From Hymenolepis diminuta (Eukaryota; Platyhelminthes; Cestoda; Cyclophyllidea; Hymenolepididae): DNA of 64,000 nucleotides. A model generated the notes under the pieces. It had not been told where the DNA came from. It saw nothing but the letters and a program-made list of their open reading frames with translations, and did not search any database. Location: NCBI GenBank assembly GCA_900708905.1, contig CAADRB010000006.1, forward strand, positions 2,261,927 to 2,325,926, read 5' to 3'. Made by a program: the position numbers and the translations under genes. This document shows, in pieces, positions 51,001 through 63,176 of the stretch. Numbering within the stretch: position 1 is the stretch's first letter; every line of letters starts with the position of its first letter.

Positions 51001-53264
51001 AATTGAATAACAATTAATAATACAGGTTGGTAAGATTATACAATCTGTATTCAGTATTTAGAGATAAATACGTAGATGTGTTAAAACAAATAAACTATAA
51101 ATAATTTTAATAGAAAACCTATAAATTTCTTATCAGCCATTGACCTCTAGAGGGTTAACTGTAAAAGAGGGACCTAGATATGTTTTAGCAATTGAAAGAA
51201 AAGTAATATAAATGGATGTCGAGTGTATTTTTTAGAAGATAACTTGAAGAAGTTGTAAAAACGTTTAAGCTTTAATCTTCACCTCAAGTGTACTCTGATG
51301 AACTCTGCAAAGTTAAAAATCTTAAGGAGATATTCTCAGCCATTTGAAAGGACGTACTACTATTACTACCCATGACCATTGGAGAAACTACAAATATTCA
51401 TCATGAAATAGCATCTGAAATGGCAAAATAATTCCTTAAGGGATGAAACAGGTTTGGGGCTCAAATAGGAGTACTTAATGAAGTTAAGATGTTAAAAATA
51501 CTATTTTTTGGATTCTTGAAGCATTGTGCTGACGACTTCCACTTGTAACATCTCAGTTTTTCGAAGCTCAATTTTCTCAATTTGATCTCTGGGTTTCTGG
51601 ATGAGTTAATGATCGAGATATTCATAATTTACTGACGAGCTGATTAAATTGAATGGCTGGTCATGACATTTTGATTCATTTGCACTTTTTTACAATGAAG
51701 AGCGGAAAGATAAGATTAGCAAAGGCACTTTAACATAACAGAGTTTACTGTATTTCAATCAAATTGAGTTTTATGACATTATAACCAAAGAGCAGATGTA
51801 ATCAACTGGTTAATAGTCATTATCAGTCGTAGATATGTATTCATTAACAAAGTAGGGAAAAATCCTGGACGCAGGAACTTAGAAATAATATAACCATATC
51901 AAATAGTTTAAATATTACTTAACTTATTCCTGAGTCTTCCTGTATTTCCCAAATATCTGCGTGATATTTTGTGATAATAAAACTTAAAGCCTACTTTTCA
52001 CATGAACCAAAAGTAAGGAGCCGTTGTTAAGTCGAGATTAGATTTACCATGGCTAGCCAATCTACGCCGGAATCCCAGATCAGGGTTTAATTACCATTTA
52101 CATAAATATCCAGGTACTATGGATATTAAGCAATAGAGCGTGACAATGACATATTTTGCTGAAAATATGGAAGCGCCGTCGTTTTATAGACAGTCAGTGT
52201 TGTTCGAACACGACAACAGCCATAGAATAGAGTGCAAGAGTAAAGATCAAGAAGCAACTTCTTTCTTAATGCCTTCTTAAATAATTTACTAGTCCATAAC
52301 TTAATAAGAGCTACCATGAACTTGGGAACGGAGAACCCGTTACTAGTTACGCACACGGCAAATAGTGTGTACTTAAAAAATTAACTTCTCACCGAAGGTC
52401 CAAAAAGACTAAACCATGGGCTTTAATTATCCAAAAACGGAGGCAGAGAGTAACATTATATATCAGAAGAATTTGTAGCGACATTCTTTGTACTATTTCA
52501 GTTTGTAAGTTAACTCTGAGCGCTATTCACTTAATTTCTTACAGGTTTTGTAAATCAAACACTGTAATTAGGGACATAATTTTGTTACTTGCTTGAAGTT
52601 GCAGGCTTTAAGTATCCCATTAGAAATTAACGCAGTATGTAATTAATAGACTAAATTTTGTCCAATAGTTCCAGTCGAAGACTTATCAAACCATTATTAT
52701 TACCACAAAAAAGCAGAACTTTTGGAGGTTTATTTGTCGTGTAATAACCATCAATTTCCATCATTTGAGTCCTGGATATCTGTGCTGGTTCATATTCATG
52801 TTATTTGGAGTTTATCGACCTGAATGAATGATCGGTTATATTACTTCGACTCATTTGTATATTTTTCCATCCATATTCAGGTGGAAGAGACTAGCAAATG
52901 CATTTAAATATATCAGAGCTCACAAAATGCAGCTCAAAATGAACTTTAATAATATAACATATCAAACCAGTTTACCACAAATGTATACTGTCAATGGTAA
53001 ATTGGGTTGAGTAAAAATAACTGACTTTCATAATAATAATCGTTCAACTAGCATTGATTGAATGAGCGATAAAGGAAAAGTGAAATGCTTTTTGCGACTG
53101 CAAGACTGTTACTACCTTAAATGAACAGAATTCTCTAATATCTAGCCAGTTTTATTCTGCCCTTACTTTCTTCTGGAATTTTAATAAATGTAAATGAGTT
53201 TATAATCGTTAATACGGTCTTCAGAGACAGTTGAATAAGCATTTATTAAAACTTATCATATTAT
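45083..53264. other. gene-poor A/T-rich region
   Basis: No open frame here looks like a protein family. A short less A/T-rich stretch at 48395-48545 is open on both strands and has tRNA-like A-box and B-box-like words (TGGCCAAAGAGCTCG, ATTTCGATGGG), so it may be an old SINE head. A second, at 50585-50990, is C/T-rich and ends in ACTCCAACCCCAACA. It may be an LTR-type remnant. SNF8 upstream elements must lie at the left end. Confidence 0.5.
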
Positions 53265-53430
53265 TTTAACCCGCAAAAAGTAAAAGAAGATACACTTTTT
53301 CATCGTGGAAAGCGAGTGAAATCGGATAACAGTAAAGTCCAGTAGGGGGTAAAGGAGAGGCGGTCAAAAATAAGCTGAGAGTAAATTCAGGATATCATTG
53401 CGTCATGCGTTATATGAATTTTGGATTCGG
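53265..53430 (-). repeat. dispersed repeat R4, copy 1
   Basis: In reverse complement it shares CCGAATCCA, a C/T-rich middle, a GACTTTACTGTTATCCGAT block (the other copy has GACGTTACGTTTACCCGAT), TTTCACTCGCTTTCCAC and a final A/T-rich tail with 60055-60215. No coding content. Confidence 0.45.
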
Positions 53431-54444
53431 GTTGCACAATGATTGCTTTATGTGTAATTTACTGTTTCACATTCTGAAAGTTAAATTTTATGTTGTCTGC
53501 GATGACGAGGACTTATTTGATTAATTAGAGTGGTCAGACTTAGCTCTTCAATTCATTTTTCTTCCCAAGGTCTCGAAAGCAGGATGATCTTACAAGATCT
53601 TAAGCAGCAGAAACGATCTTAATATGGTAGAGCTGACAGTTTATCAACCTTAAACCTCCCTCTCTATCTAGAGATGAACATCTAACTGAGACAGTCATTT
53701 CACATACAAAAAACAGTATTAATGGATACGTAGAATTATCGATCAATTATTACCGTTGTAGGATAAGCCACAAATTTACAATTTTTAATCACGGGTAACC
53801 ATCTTAACATTGTGATTGAATAACATGGTTCAATGAGTGATAAGGTGACGGAATTCGAATGGGAGTAGAAAATGGAGTCAGAACATTAAAACTGAACTGA
53901 AAATTTTTTCTTCCACCTTTACTTTAAATCTTGTCTAAAATAGAGACCGAACCAAATAAGTACGTAAATGAGTTGAGGCTTGGGTATTTTATTAACCTCA
54001 TGAAAGTACATGTCTCCCTCTGATCGTAACTTTCCTATATTTGATAAAACACTTACTCCTTTAAAGTACTCTTTTATTCGCATGAGGGGACTAAGCCTTC
54101 CGATCAAGTTACGATTTCTATCTCAGAGAAAATCATTTCAAGGGGGGTAGAGGACCCAGCATAAGAGAAAATTTACAAAATGTTATCACTTCTAACTTTT
54201 GGCACAAATAATGCACCTGAAGGGTAATACTTGCGCCTCTGGCCTATTGCTGACATAAATAATGTATCCTTGAATCAGTTTATTGCATCACAAATTCTCG
54301 AGAGTAGCTTTAGGTATTTTGCAGGAGGGCTTTATTTCTCCCAGAGGAATAATTGTACCGAGGTAGGACAGATTCTCGATACATCACAATTTAAGTGAAC
54401 ATATTATATATATTAATAATAAATATGGTACAATTTTATGTTTC

Positions 54445-54622
54445 GTCAAGGGTGAGTCAAAATTGTTTTCCAGTTAACGTGCTCGTCTGCGAAATCAGAT
54501 GTCACGGGGCAGATTCGGTAAGCAGAATGGCCGACGACACTGATTATATCTGGTCTATGGAGGGAATGACAGATTTGAGTTTATCACCAGGAAGGCTCCA
54601 GGATGCCATTCTTCTGCCCAAG
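54445..54622 (+). repeat. tRNA-derived SINE-like repeat copy
   Basis: Head GTGCTCGTCTGCGAAATCAG then ATGTCACGGGGCAGATTCGG. The tail GGAGGGAATGACAGATTTGAG and AGGCTCCAGGATGCCATTC matches the family's CGGCTCCAGGATACC block. It lies outside any gene. Confidence 0.45.
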
Positions 54623-55144
54623 ATATGTTTTGCAAAACGCTTCCCTAAATGTTATTAGGATTGGAATTCAAGAAATTGAATAACATGGCGTCTGTTGAAT
54701 ACTAAAAGAAAAGAATGAATCGAATGAATGTATTATAAACAGAGTACACACGCATTGTGAATCACACACCTACGTACTTATCACAACATACTTACTGAAG
54801 AACTAATAAGATTCAGGATAAATGACCCCACATTGATGACGAATATTGGATGACAGGAGAGATAACTGTGCATGCAGAATATTGGCGATCATGTGACAAA
54901 AGATACACGACTAACTGGGATAATAATAATACGTATCGTGATCTAAATGGGTCTTTATTAAAGTAAATCATGTAGATAAGGCATGTAAATATAAAGAAGA
55001 TATAAAATCTGTAGGATGTAAGGAAGATGGAAATAAGAACCAAGAACCATAAATACTAAAAATGGTGAGAGTAGGCGGTAATTTCCTACCAAGTTCGCTT
55101 AGCCTCGCCATGAGCGATAGCGACTGATGACTATGTAGCCTGGT

Positions 55145-55243
55145 CTATCCAATGGCTACAATGAGCTCCCAGTTCGACTTCCCCATTGGTCCGTATTGCG
55201 CGCAGGCCTGTGCTTCGATTTGGTCGAACAAGGTTGCAAGCAT
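55145..55243 (-). pseudogene. coding-like fragment of unknown origin
   Basis: A G+C-rich stretch in A/T-rich surroundings. The minus strand is open for 32 codons from an ATG, including FDQIEAQACAQYGPMGKSNW, then meets TAG and stays coding-like beyond it. There is no neighbouring exon and the family is not recognised. A decayed transposon ORF is the simplest guess, but it could be chance. Confidence 0.2.
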
Positions 55244-55483
55244 GTTTTTAACAGGCTTTGAGCTTATAATAAAGCTATTTAACACAGTCTCACGAGATTT
55301 GAAGTCGAAATGATTGAGTTACAAGGAAATGGATGTCAATTTACTATACGCAAGTACAAACTAATGAGCATGTCCGATCTTGAAAACCGGCATCTAAAAT
55401 AATGATCACCAATGGTCCTCAAACCTAAGTTCAACGTAGATATAAATATCTTGAACTATGAAATTTTGTAAGACAAAAATTAC

Positions 55484-55502
55484 TATATATATATATATAT
55501 AC
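55484..55502 (+). repeat. (TA)n microsatellite
   Basis: About nine TA units in intergenic DNA. Confidence 0.85.
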
Positions 55503-58500
55503 ATACCAATTTCACATTCTTTTTTAAATTTAGTTTCGGAAGCATTACATTTCCTTTTTAAATGATATCCTGATATGACCTCACGACCAAATGAACCAAA
55601 TATAGGCATGAGAATAAGCGTTTTAATGGTTCTATTGATGCAACCGCGTTTGTTCCAAAAATGTATTTAAAATGCAAGAGTTCTTCTAGAGACACAGACA
55701 AATGGTCGGAAAGTATACGCTAGTGGATATTCTCGTTCTTTATTAATTTGGACAATTTGTTTCCTGTTTAATGGGAGTGGAAAAATATTTACCATCTCAT
55801 TTATTAGAAAAGAAGTGTGGTAGAAACCAGAAGGACATAGCCTGCAGAACATCCAAAACCCAAAAATCAGAGAGGCAGACTATGCATCAACAATTAAACA
55901 ATGGCATCAAACTATGCAGTGACTTTATTTAAATGGGACGTAATCGTACAGTCCACTGACTCAAAACTCTTCAATTTACACCAATGCACTAGGCAACTGA
56001 AAATTGACTGACTTGTAAATAAAACATTCAATCAACAAAAGGTTATTTCAAATTTTATCTCATGTAATTGGATCCATTTTGGATATACCAAAGAGAGTAA
56101 CAACAAAATGGTCATGCAAAATTTCCATTAAGCATTTCGCTTTAAAGCAAGTTTTAATGAAACGCAAATAATCTTGTACTAGATGAAATGACAAGTGATC
56201 TAGAAAAGGGAGACATACAAAATTAGGGAGGGAGAGATGGCATTTGAACTGGATTTTGGATACTGCACTTACTAGAATAATTCATTTTATGAATATTCTC
56301 TTAAATATATTCCGTTAACTATACGCCAATTGCAAAAAACGCTTATTTGAGCATATAGTAAAATGAAGAGAAAAAAAAGTTTTCTATTTGCATATTTAAG
56401 CCCAAAGAACAGTGCTATGGTTGCAGTTTTATAGTAAAAAGAGAATATCTTTGACAATTTGAAATTGATACGAGGCACGGGCTCTTCTTTTAATGAGAAC
56501 TCATCCAAACCCGTTAATCCAAAGTCACAATACCTCGGAATCGAATCAATTTCTTTAATGATGTTAGAGAACTGATCTCACACAAATTAAGGCCAAATAT
56601 TAATTAGACCGTAAGAATAAAAAGTTAAATTTCGAGTTGTGTTAATCGTGGGACGAAGCGGGTAGTAAGTTATTCTGGCAGATTCTTCGAAGTTAATGAG
56701 AACACAATAGACGCAGATTATGCTTAGGTCTAGTCAGAATGAAGGCATCTCCATGATTAGTCCGTATATTCCATTAATTGACTCTCATTCCAATTCAACA
56801 ATTCGGCACAACTTGGTTCTCTGAACTCCTAATCTACGGTTAGTTGGATCTTTAATCGAATCTCACCTTTTATAACACCGGATTTGGATGTATCATCAAC
56901 AGAAAAGTTTTCAGTGGAAATGGGGGCTAATGATCATAGAGTCTCACCAAGATATGACTGTTAGAATAGATCAAAATTGACTGGGATTATCAGGATAGTT
57001 AATTTGGTCAATTAAGATCTGTCCAAAACAAATGCTACAATTTGATATGCATTGTCACATCTCAGAATTCCGGATACATGGATAGAAACACTTTAATGCA
57101 AAGCACTTCATTCAGGACAAAGATTTATTGCCGATTTGTCGTGATAGGAACAATGGAGATTTTAATACCGAAAAAAAATATCTTAATGCTTTCAGGTAAA
57201 ATTCATAAAGTGGGTTCGGAAGAAAATCGAAATGTACTATTTCCTCTATCAGATTATTAAAATGACATTTGCCGCTTATGATGATAAAAGTTTTCCCTTC
57301 GAATGAATGAACCTGTTCTTTTATTCTCCCTTAACGAATTTTTAAGATGTCAAGGGTTGAACACGTACGTAACCTAATTAGTAGTGATAAGAATGGTAGG
57401 CAAGCAGGGTCTAAACTGTCTATTTTGAAACATAGCATGTACTTTATGGCTTTGAACCGTACTAGTGAGTATTCTGGAAGTCCTAACTTGTAATAAATAC
57501 GCCTGTATACTCACATTTAAGCCATATTACCCCGCTACAATAGCAGATTGAGTTTTCTACCTCTTCACTTCATTTTATATTTTCCAAGTTAAACTCCAGT
57601 TCTGTTTGCATTAATTTTGCCTTCATGAGTTAAATAAATTACAGGCCCGTTGAAGCAATTTTATTTATCACTCATTTTGAACAGAAAAGTAGCGTGCTTG
57701 AGGCTCACCGACAAGAAATCCACATTCTCTGACTGTTTTCTTAACTGACGTAAATTATTTGGTTGATTTTGTCATTATTATGATGTGAATCAGCAAGAAT
57801 TGAACTCGTAACTTTTTTTATGAACATAAATATTGGCTTTTATTTTACCTGATGCCTTACTTTGTAAATATTAAAGTGCGTTTAAGTAGTAATTTTGTAT
57901 TACGTGCATGTATATTATAATTTCAATATAACATTTAAGAGAAGAATTCATCTTAAGACACTGAGAGACATCCACGTATAGCAAAATAAACATCTTAAAT
58001 GCAGATTTCCACCAAACTATTGCCTATGATTGTAATTTTTACGGATTGGGTGGCACACATCTCTTTAAAGATTTTATTTTTGACGTCTTTTCTTTCTCCT
58101 CTTTGCGAGACAGATAAATTGGATTTTCAAGATTAAGTAAGCTAATCGGATACTTAAAAAAAGACGATGATCTCGCAGAAAGATTTGTTGCAGAGGCAAT
58201 AAATTAACTAGAATCTGAAAGATATACAAAATACTGATAAAGATGCATTCATCAGGACCGGACTGACGATTTGAGCAAACCTTCATCACAACATCACATG
58301 ATGTTAATTCAAGGCTCAATGGAAGGTATAGAAGAGGAGGGTCCGGTGATGTTACTTAAGTTTTCATCCTTCTGGTTTATGACAATCTTCTCAAAAGAAC
58401 ATGATTATACATAACGAGAGGTAAGGTACTGTCGAGCAAGTTTATTAAAAAATGGAGACCAAGATAAATTAAATAGTGGTAAAGTGAATGCTGGTCGCTG

Positions 58501-60054
58501 AGTAAGTCGGTCGTGCTATTTGAGCCTATGGAATGAGCCATCAGTCTTGAGATTAGAGGGGTCACTGACAGTGACACTGTGAGTAGTATAACATGCAAAT
58601 TGGAGAAGTTTAGGGTTAGCCGGGCTTTGCATTGCTTGAAGTCAGTCAGGTGCACAGGAGGGATGATAAAACTTCCAGTTCGAAGTAAAACATCATTCAC
58701 CTTAAGTCAGGTCACACCAGTGGTTTGTGACGGGCTAAAATACCACACTCACTGTATGAAAAGGTAAAAAGAGTGAGCGGAAGGTGAAAGATTCAATATC
58801 GAAACCCATCGGAAAGAGGCAGAAAAAATAGCATTACAAGGAAGGAAGTAGAAGGAGCTCTCTGACGAAGCTGAAAATAGAAGTCGACTGGTAGGAGTTG
58901 AAGAGAAGAGTGAAATTTCTGCGTGACACACGGAGTTGGGTATAGGGTAAAATTAAACCTAGGTATAGATAGACAAAGATTTGAAAAAGACAGTTGGGAA
59001 ACCTTAAAGAGTGTTGAAATCTAGCTGGGAAGATAGGTGCGAAAACATGACGATTGAGGAGTTGAGAAATGGAAGTCGATCGTTTATGTTTCTGTAGGAG
59101 TTTTGATAGACGTACCGATCGATAGCGATTTTGACAAATGTCAAGGTGTCTAAAATATAATAACTCAGACCACAAAGGGAGTCATTTCATAAAATTTTAA
59201 TTAGTAGAAAGTTAATTAGGTGAAATGCGTATCTGGAGTGCACTTGATTGACACTTCCTATTACTAACTGAATCGTTCACAGTATTGGGTTTCTAACCAA
59301 AAAGCCTGGAATGGTCAGATGCCCAAATATCCCATGTCGGCAATGTTAGAAGAGAAGTTTCATTAGAAAGAGGAATTATTTTGAACACAGTGTGTCCTAA
59401 ATTTGAGGCAGGGTGAAAAAGTTTGTTAATTCTAGAGACCGCCACAGATATAATGAGCGATATTTCAGTATAATCATTCCAATCCAATCTAAATTTCCAA
59501 TCTAAATACATTCTGAAATTATTATTGTAATGGTAGGCACTTTCAAATCTCGACTAAACTAAATACAATCGGAAGGATTAAATAATTCAATCTTTTTTCG
59601 AAGAGAAAGCGAGCCAAATTTCAGACTTGAAGTTTATTCATCTGCTTTTATACGAGCTATAAAGTAGCAATAAATTTGATTCTCATCTTCACGCAACCAT
59701 CTAGAAAATATAGGAGTCTTTAAAGGGAATCGGAATTTGAGGCCATTATCTACTACCCCAGTTAAGGCAATTGGAAAGTAGAATTTCATTTCTTGCACAA
59801 GGTAGATTATTTCTGAAAAAAATAAAGGGCTATCAGAAGACTGAATAAAGATGAAATCAAGTTTATTTAGGGTGGACAATCTTTTCTTTTTAGAATTTAT
59901 AGATATCTCCCAAAAAATAAAAAAGGCAAATAAAATGACGTTTCATTTTATATATTATCACTCGTTTATTCGAAATTTTGTTAAAGTAATCGTTTATATT
60001 ATTTGTATTCAGACAAAGATTGCCAGAAAACTACGATTTATCCTTACTTGAAAT
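55503..60054. other. gene-poor region
   Basis: No supported gene. Around 58700-59170 the minus strand is C/T-rich and open for 113 codons, but the translation is low-quality and no family fits. Near its end the sequence CACTGGTGTGACCTGAC resembles the LTR/primer-site junction seen in R1, so old LTR-element material is possible. Confidence 0.45.
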
Positions 60055-60215
60055 ACTATTATTGCCTACGAAAAAGCGGAGTGGTAGAAAGCGGATGAAA
60101 TCGGGTAAACGTAACGTCTAATAAAAGATAATGTGGAGGAAACTGAACGGATTTCGACACTAAAGTGAGGACACCAAAAAAACTCCCCTCACTTTAGTGT
60201 CTGGATTCGGAATTT
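60055..60215 (-). repeat. dispersed repeat R4, copy 2
   Basis: Partner of 53265-53430: CCGAATCCA at one side, TTTACCCGATTTCATCCGC, TTTCTACCACTCCGC at the other. It includes the perfect hairpin at 60156-60201, which the other copy lacks. Confidence 0.45.
60156..60201 (+). repeat. perfect 15-bp inverted repeat (hairpin)
   Basis: GACACTAAAGTGAGG at 60156-60170 is followed after a 16-base A-rich loop by its exact reverse complement at 60187-60201. It lies inside repeat R4 copy 2, away from genes. No T-run follows, so it does not look like a terminator. Confidence 0.9.
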
Positions 60216-62524
60216 TTGAAAAATGCTCCCATTGTGTTTGTATGTAGAAAGGTAAAATAGAAAAGCTTAGTGAAACAGGTTACTTTCGATCTGCTGAGAA
60301 TAGTAGAATAAAACCGATTGGAATCAGGATTGTGTCTGCAGAAAACTATGGAATAAGATAATCGGTAAGGGGATAGGTTTTATTGAGAGATATCAACAGA
60401 TACCTTGGTGAGGACTGCAATTTTTGCTCAACTGATCAGATCCATATAGATAGGGGATACGATAAACACTTAAATCAAGTCGCTGAAATTGCGTCAAAAC
60501 AAAGGGATTTTATCGATGCATGAAATATACATGCTTCAAGATAATCTTGGTCGAGATGGGTCATTACCGACAAATGCTAAAATACACATTTCTCAAATAC
60601 AGCCTTGAGGATTTTTATAACGTAACATCAAAGTTGACCAATTTTCAAAGCTCTTTAAGCAAAATATGATTTTTTAATTTCACGTTATTACTTTCTCTCA
60701 CATTACCATTTATTGGTACAGAACTCACACAACTGCAGCATTATAACGGAAAATTTCGCAATCGCTCATTTGGATTAGTGTACTATTGGTAAGTTCAACA
60801 CGATTAGTTTTCCAGCCTTTAAGTTAGTAGAAACGAAGCATTATCTAACACATTAGCTATATACAGGTGGCCTAGATGAAAGGACGTCACAAAAATGTCC
60901 TTTAGAGTTAATTTGCACTTTTATCGGGACAACCAAAGCAGCAAGAACATTATCTTTTATGATCGTTATGGCATTAAATCTTTTAGCAGAAGAATATACA
61001 TTATACGAAAGACTGGCGTCTTTTAAATATTCTAATTTTAAATTTGAATTGAACTTGAGGAAAGTAGGTAAATTTTTATCATAATGAAGAAAGATTCCAT
61101 TTGAGTTTTATTGCATCTTCGGTGCTTGAACCCACAAGCTACGATGTTTTTCGTAGTTGTAATTATCGTTATAGAATAGAATTCATGATTATCTCTTCAA
61201 ATAGTGTTTCAAGATTATAAAATGCCTTCTCAGTTGATTACTTTTGCCTTTATTTCCACTTGTTAAAAATCGCACCATCTAAGAACACTTACTTTATTTA
61301 AACTAAGGATTTTTTAGGTTTCCAATTGTTGCATCTTGAGCTAACGTTTCAAAATTTTACCTACAAAGACCGACTTCTGAGTGCTACACGTCCACGGTGT
61401 TCAGAACTTGGTGGCCAGTAAACTGAAAAATTGGTGATTGGTCATGTCATCCGGAACATCTGCATCCTAAGATAAGCTAAGCGTCGTTAATGGATACTAC
61501 TAATAAATATCTTTATATTAGAACATCTGATATTTTTTGAGTCTTCTGAAAGGAAGTGTTTTGATACTTTGAGGTATCAAAGAGTGGGCGTTATTGTGCA
61601 TCAAAGTAAGTAAATTGCAGCTGATCATATCGAAAAAGTGTTGTATTTGCTCAATGAGTACAGTAAAAAATCATATCGATGACTGCTGCAACTACTCTAC
61701 GGCTAGAATTGATTCAGATCTACCAGAAAAAAAGAAGAAGATAGAAACACTAAGTCTCCAAACTCAAATACTGAAATGGGTCGGGATTATTTTTATCGAA
61801 CGTGTTTGGTGGTAGAGTAAGCACAAATGTGCGCTTTGTTTCGATCAGAATTCCACTCTCACTGTCTGCACTCCAATGGACTAACTCTTTGCTTGTCTGA
61901 AGCTTGAGATGCGACTTTCTAATATGCTAAGACATTTAATCAATAATATCTTTTATGAAAATCCGTAGAAGAAGCTTCAAACTTTAACTTTCATTCTAAT
62001 TTATGAGTTATTCTACAAAACTATTATAGTGTGAAATATAGTGAATGTATAGTGCCTTTTAGATCTAATTGCCCACACGTTGAACATTTTTGCAGATATT
62101 CGTAGCTGACTCTTTCCATTTATTTAATCTATGCATAAAAACTATATGTAAATTCCTGTCATGAATTTTAAATTCAAAATATTGGATATAAATAGTAAAA
62201 GACCTTTATTTATCCTTGATTGGAATAAGGATGACTACCTTTGTTTATTATCTCATGAAAACATCCAAGATTTTGACTTGGAACTAAATGAAATATTTAT
62301 TAACACATTAAATAGCATATTTAAAATCCCAGTGTGTAAGTAAGGTCATCAAATCAAAAATTTCATACGCTTAGTTCTCTGTCTCTATACAAGTAATCAC
62401 CGCACTTATTTTCTGTATTAAAAACGATTTTCATGACCATATTGTTTTTGGGCTTATAATAATGACCAATGAAGCACTTTTTCTGAAATAAAAAAGTTTC
62501 CGAACACATTAAGGGAAGTGGTTT
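60216..62524. other. gene-poor region
   Basis: Nothing recognisable. Open frames such as 61594-61815 and 62161-62343 are short, A/T-driven and lack splice context or domains. Confidence 0.45.
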
Positions 62525-62665
62525 CAACGCTTGACTCGAATAGAGAGAATGTTCCCTGGAGCCGAGGAACTTACATTCTACAACCCTCTTCTTGAACAGA
62601 ATTACTCGGGGTGATTGATCATCTACACCACTGGATGCCGACCAATGGTCGTTGACCACTTATCA
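62525..62665 (-). repeat. tRNA-derived SINE-like repeat, reversed copy
   Basis: In reverse complement it reads CAGTGGTGTAGATGATCAAT, GAGTAATTCTGTTCAAG, GGGTTGTAGAATGTAAG, CGGCTCCAGGGAACATTC. These match the family tail in order. It is the only clear minus-strand copy in the window. Confidence 0.55.
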
Positions 62666-62877
62666 TACTGGAGTTTCATTTATCCCACATTATTCCAAAA
62701 TTACAAGGACCCAATATATTTAATGTTTGATAGAAAAAATGGACCTTCCGACTAGCATATTTTGCCAATGATTAATGGTAGGTCTGAACATATACCGGAT
62801 CTGTTTTTTATCTGATGTTTTGAAAACAAACGAGCTGATAATACCTTTTATGGATTATTACCTTGTGACCACATGTC

Positions 62878-63176
62878 TACTTACTCGACCGCGACTGGCC
62901 AGCTTGGTCTATCGATCCAGACCTACTTTCCCACATCGTGTTAGGAATGTCAGTGTTCTCAGGCCTCTACTTATATCCCCTTATTCCTTTGTTTTCAGCC
63001 TATCACCCTATATAAACGAATTTGTACATGCGCACAATTTAATCATATACATCCATACATCCTGTATCTTCGCAATCACAAATCTCTCTCGTCCCATCCC
63101 TCCTCCCCTGCGCTTTCTGTTTTCAAAACGCTTCCCAACCAACGGTCTCTCTTTTCTCTATCTTGTTTGGCGGTGA
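62878..63176 (+). repeat. pyrimidine-rich repeat R3, copy 3
   Basis: Contains GGTCTATCGATCCAGACC, TTTCCCACATCG, TATCCCCTTATTCC, CTATATAAACGAATTTG and the C/T-rich 3' part with CTCTATCTTG. An open frame of 133 codons covers it (62775-63176) but is low-complexity and not conserved in the other copies. Confidence 0.45.

Noticed and set aside
58377..59175. Minus-strand ORFs of 107 and 113 codons
   Set aside because: C/T-rich low-complexity translation without family features; more likely old repeat DNA.
62775..63176. 133-codon plus-strand ORF
   Set aside because: It overlays repeat R3. The frame is not open in the other R3 copies and the translation is low-complexity.
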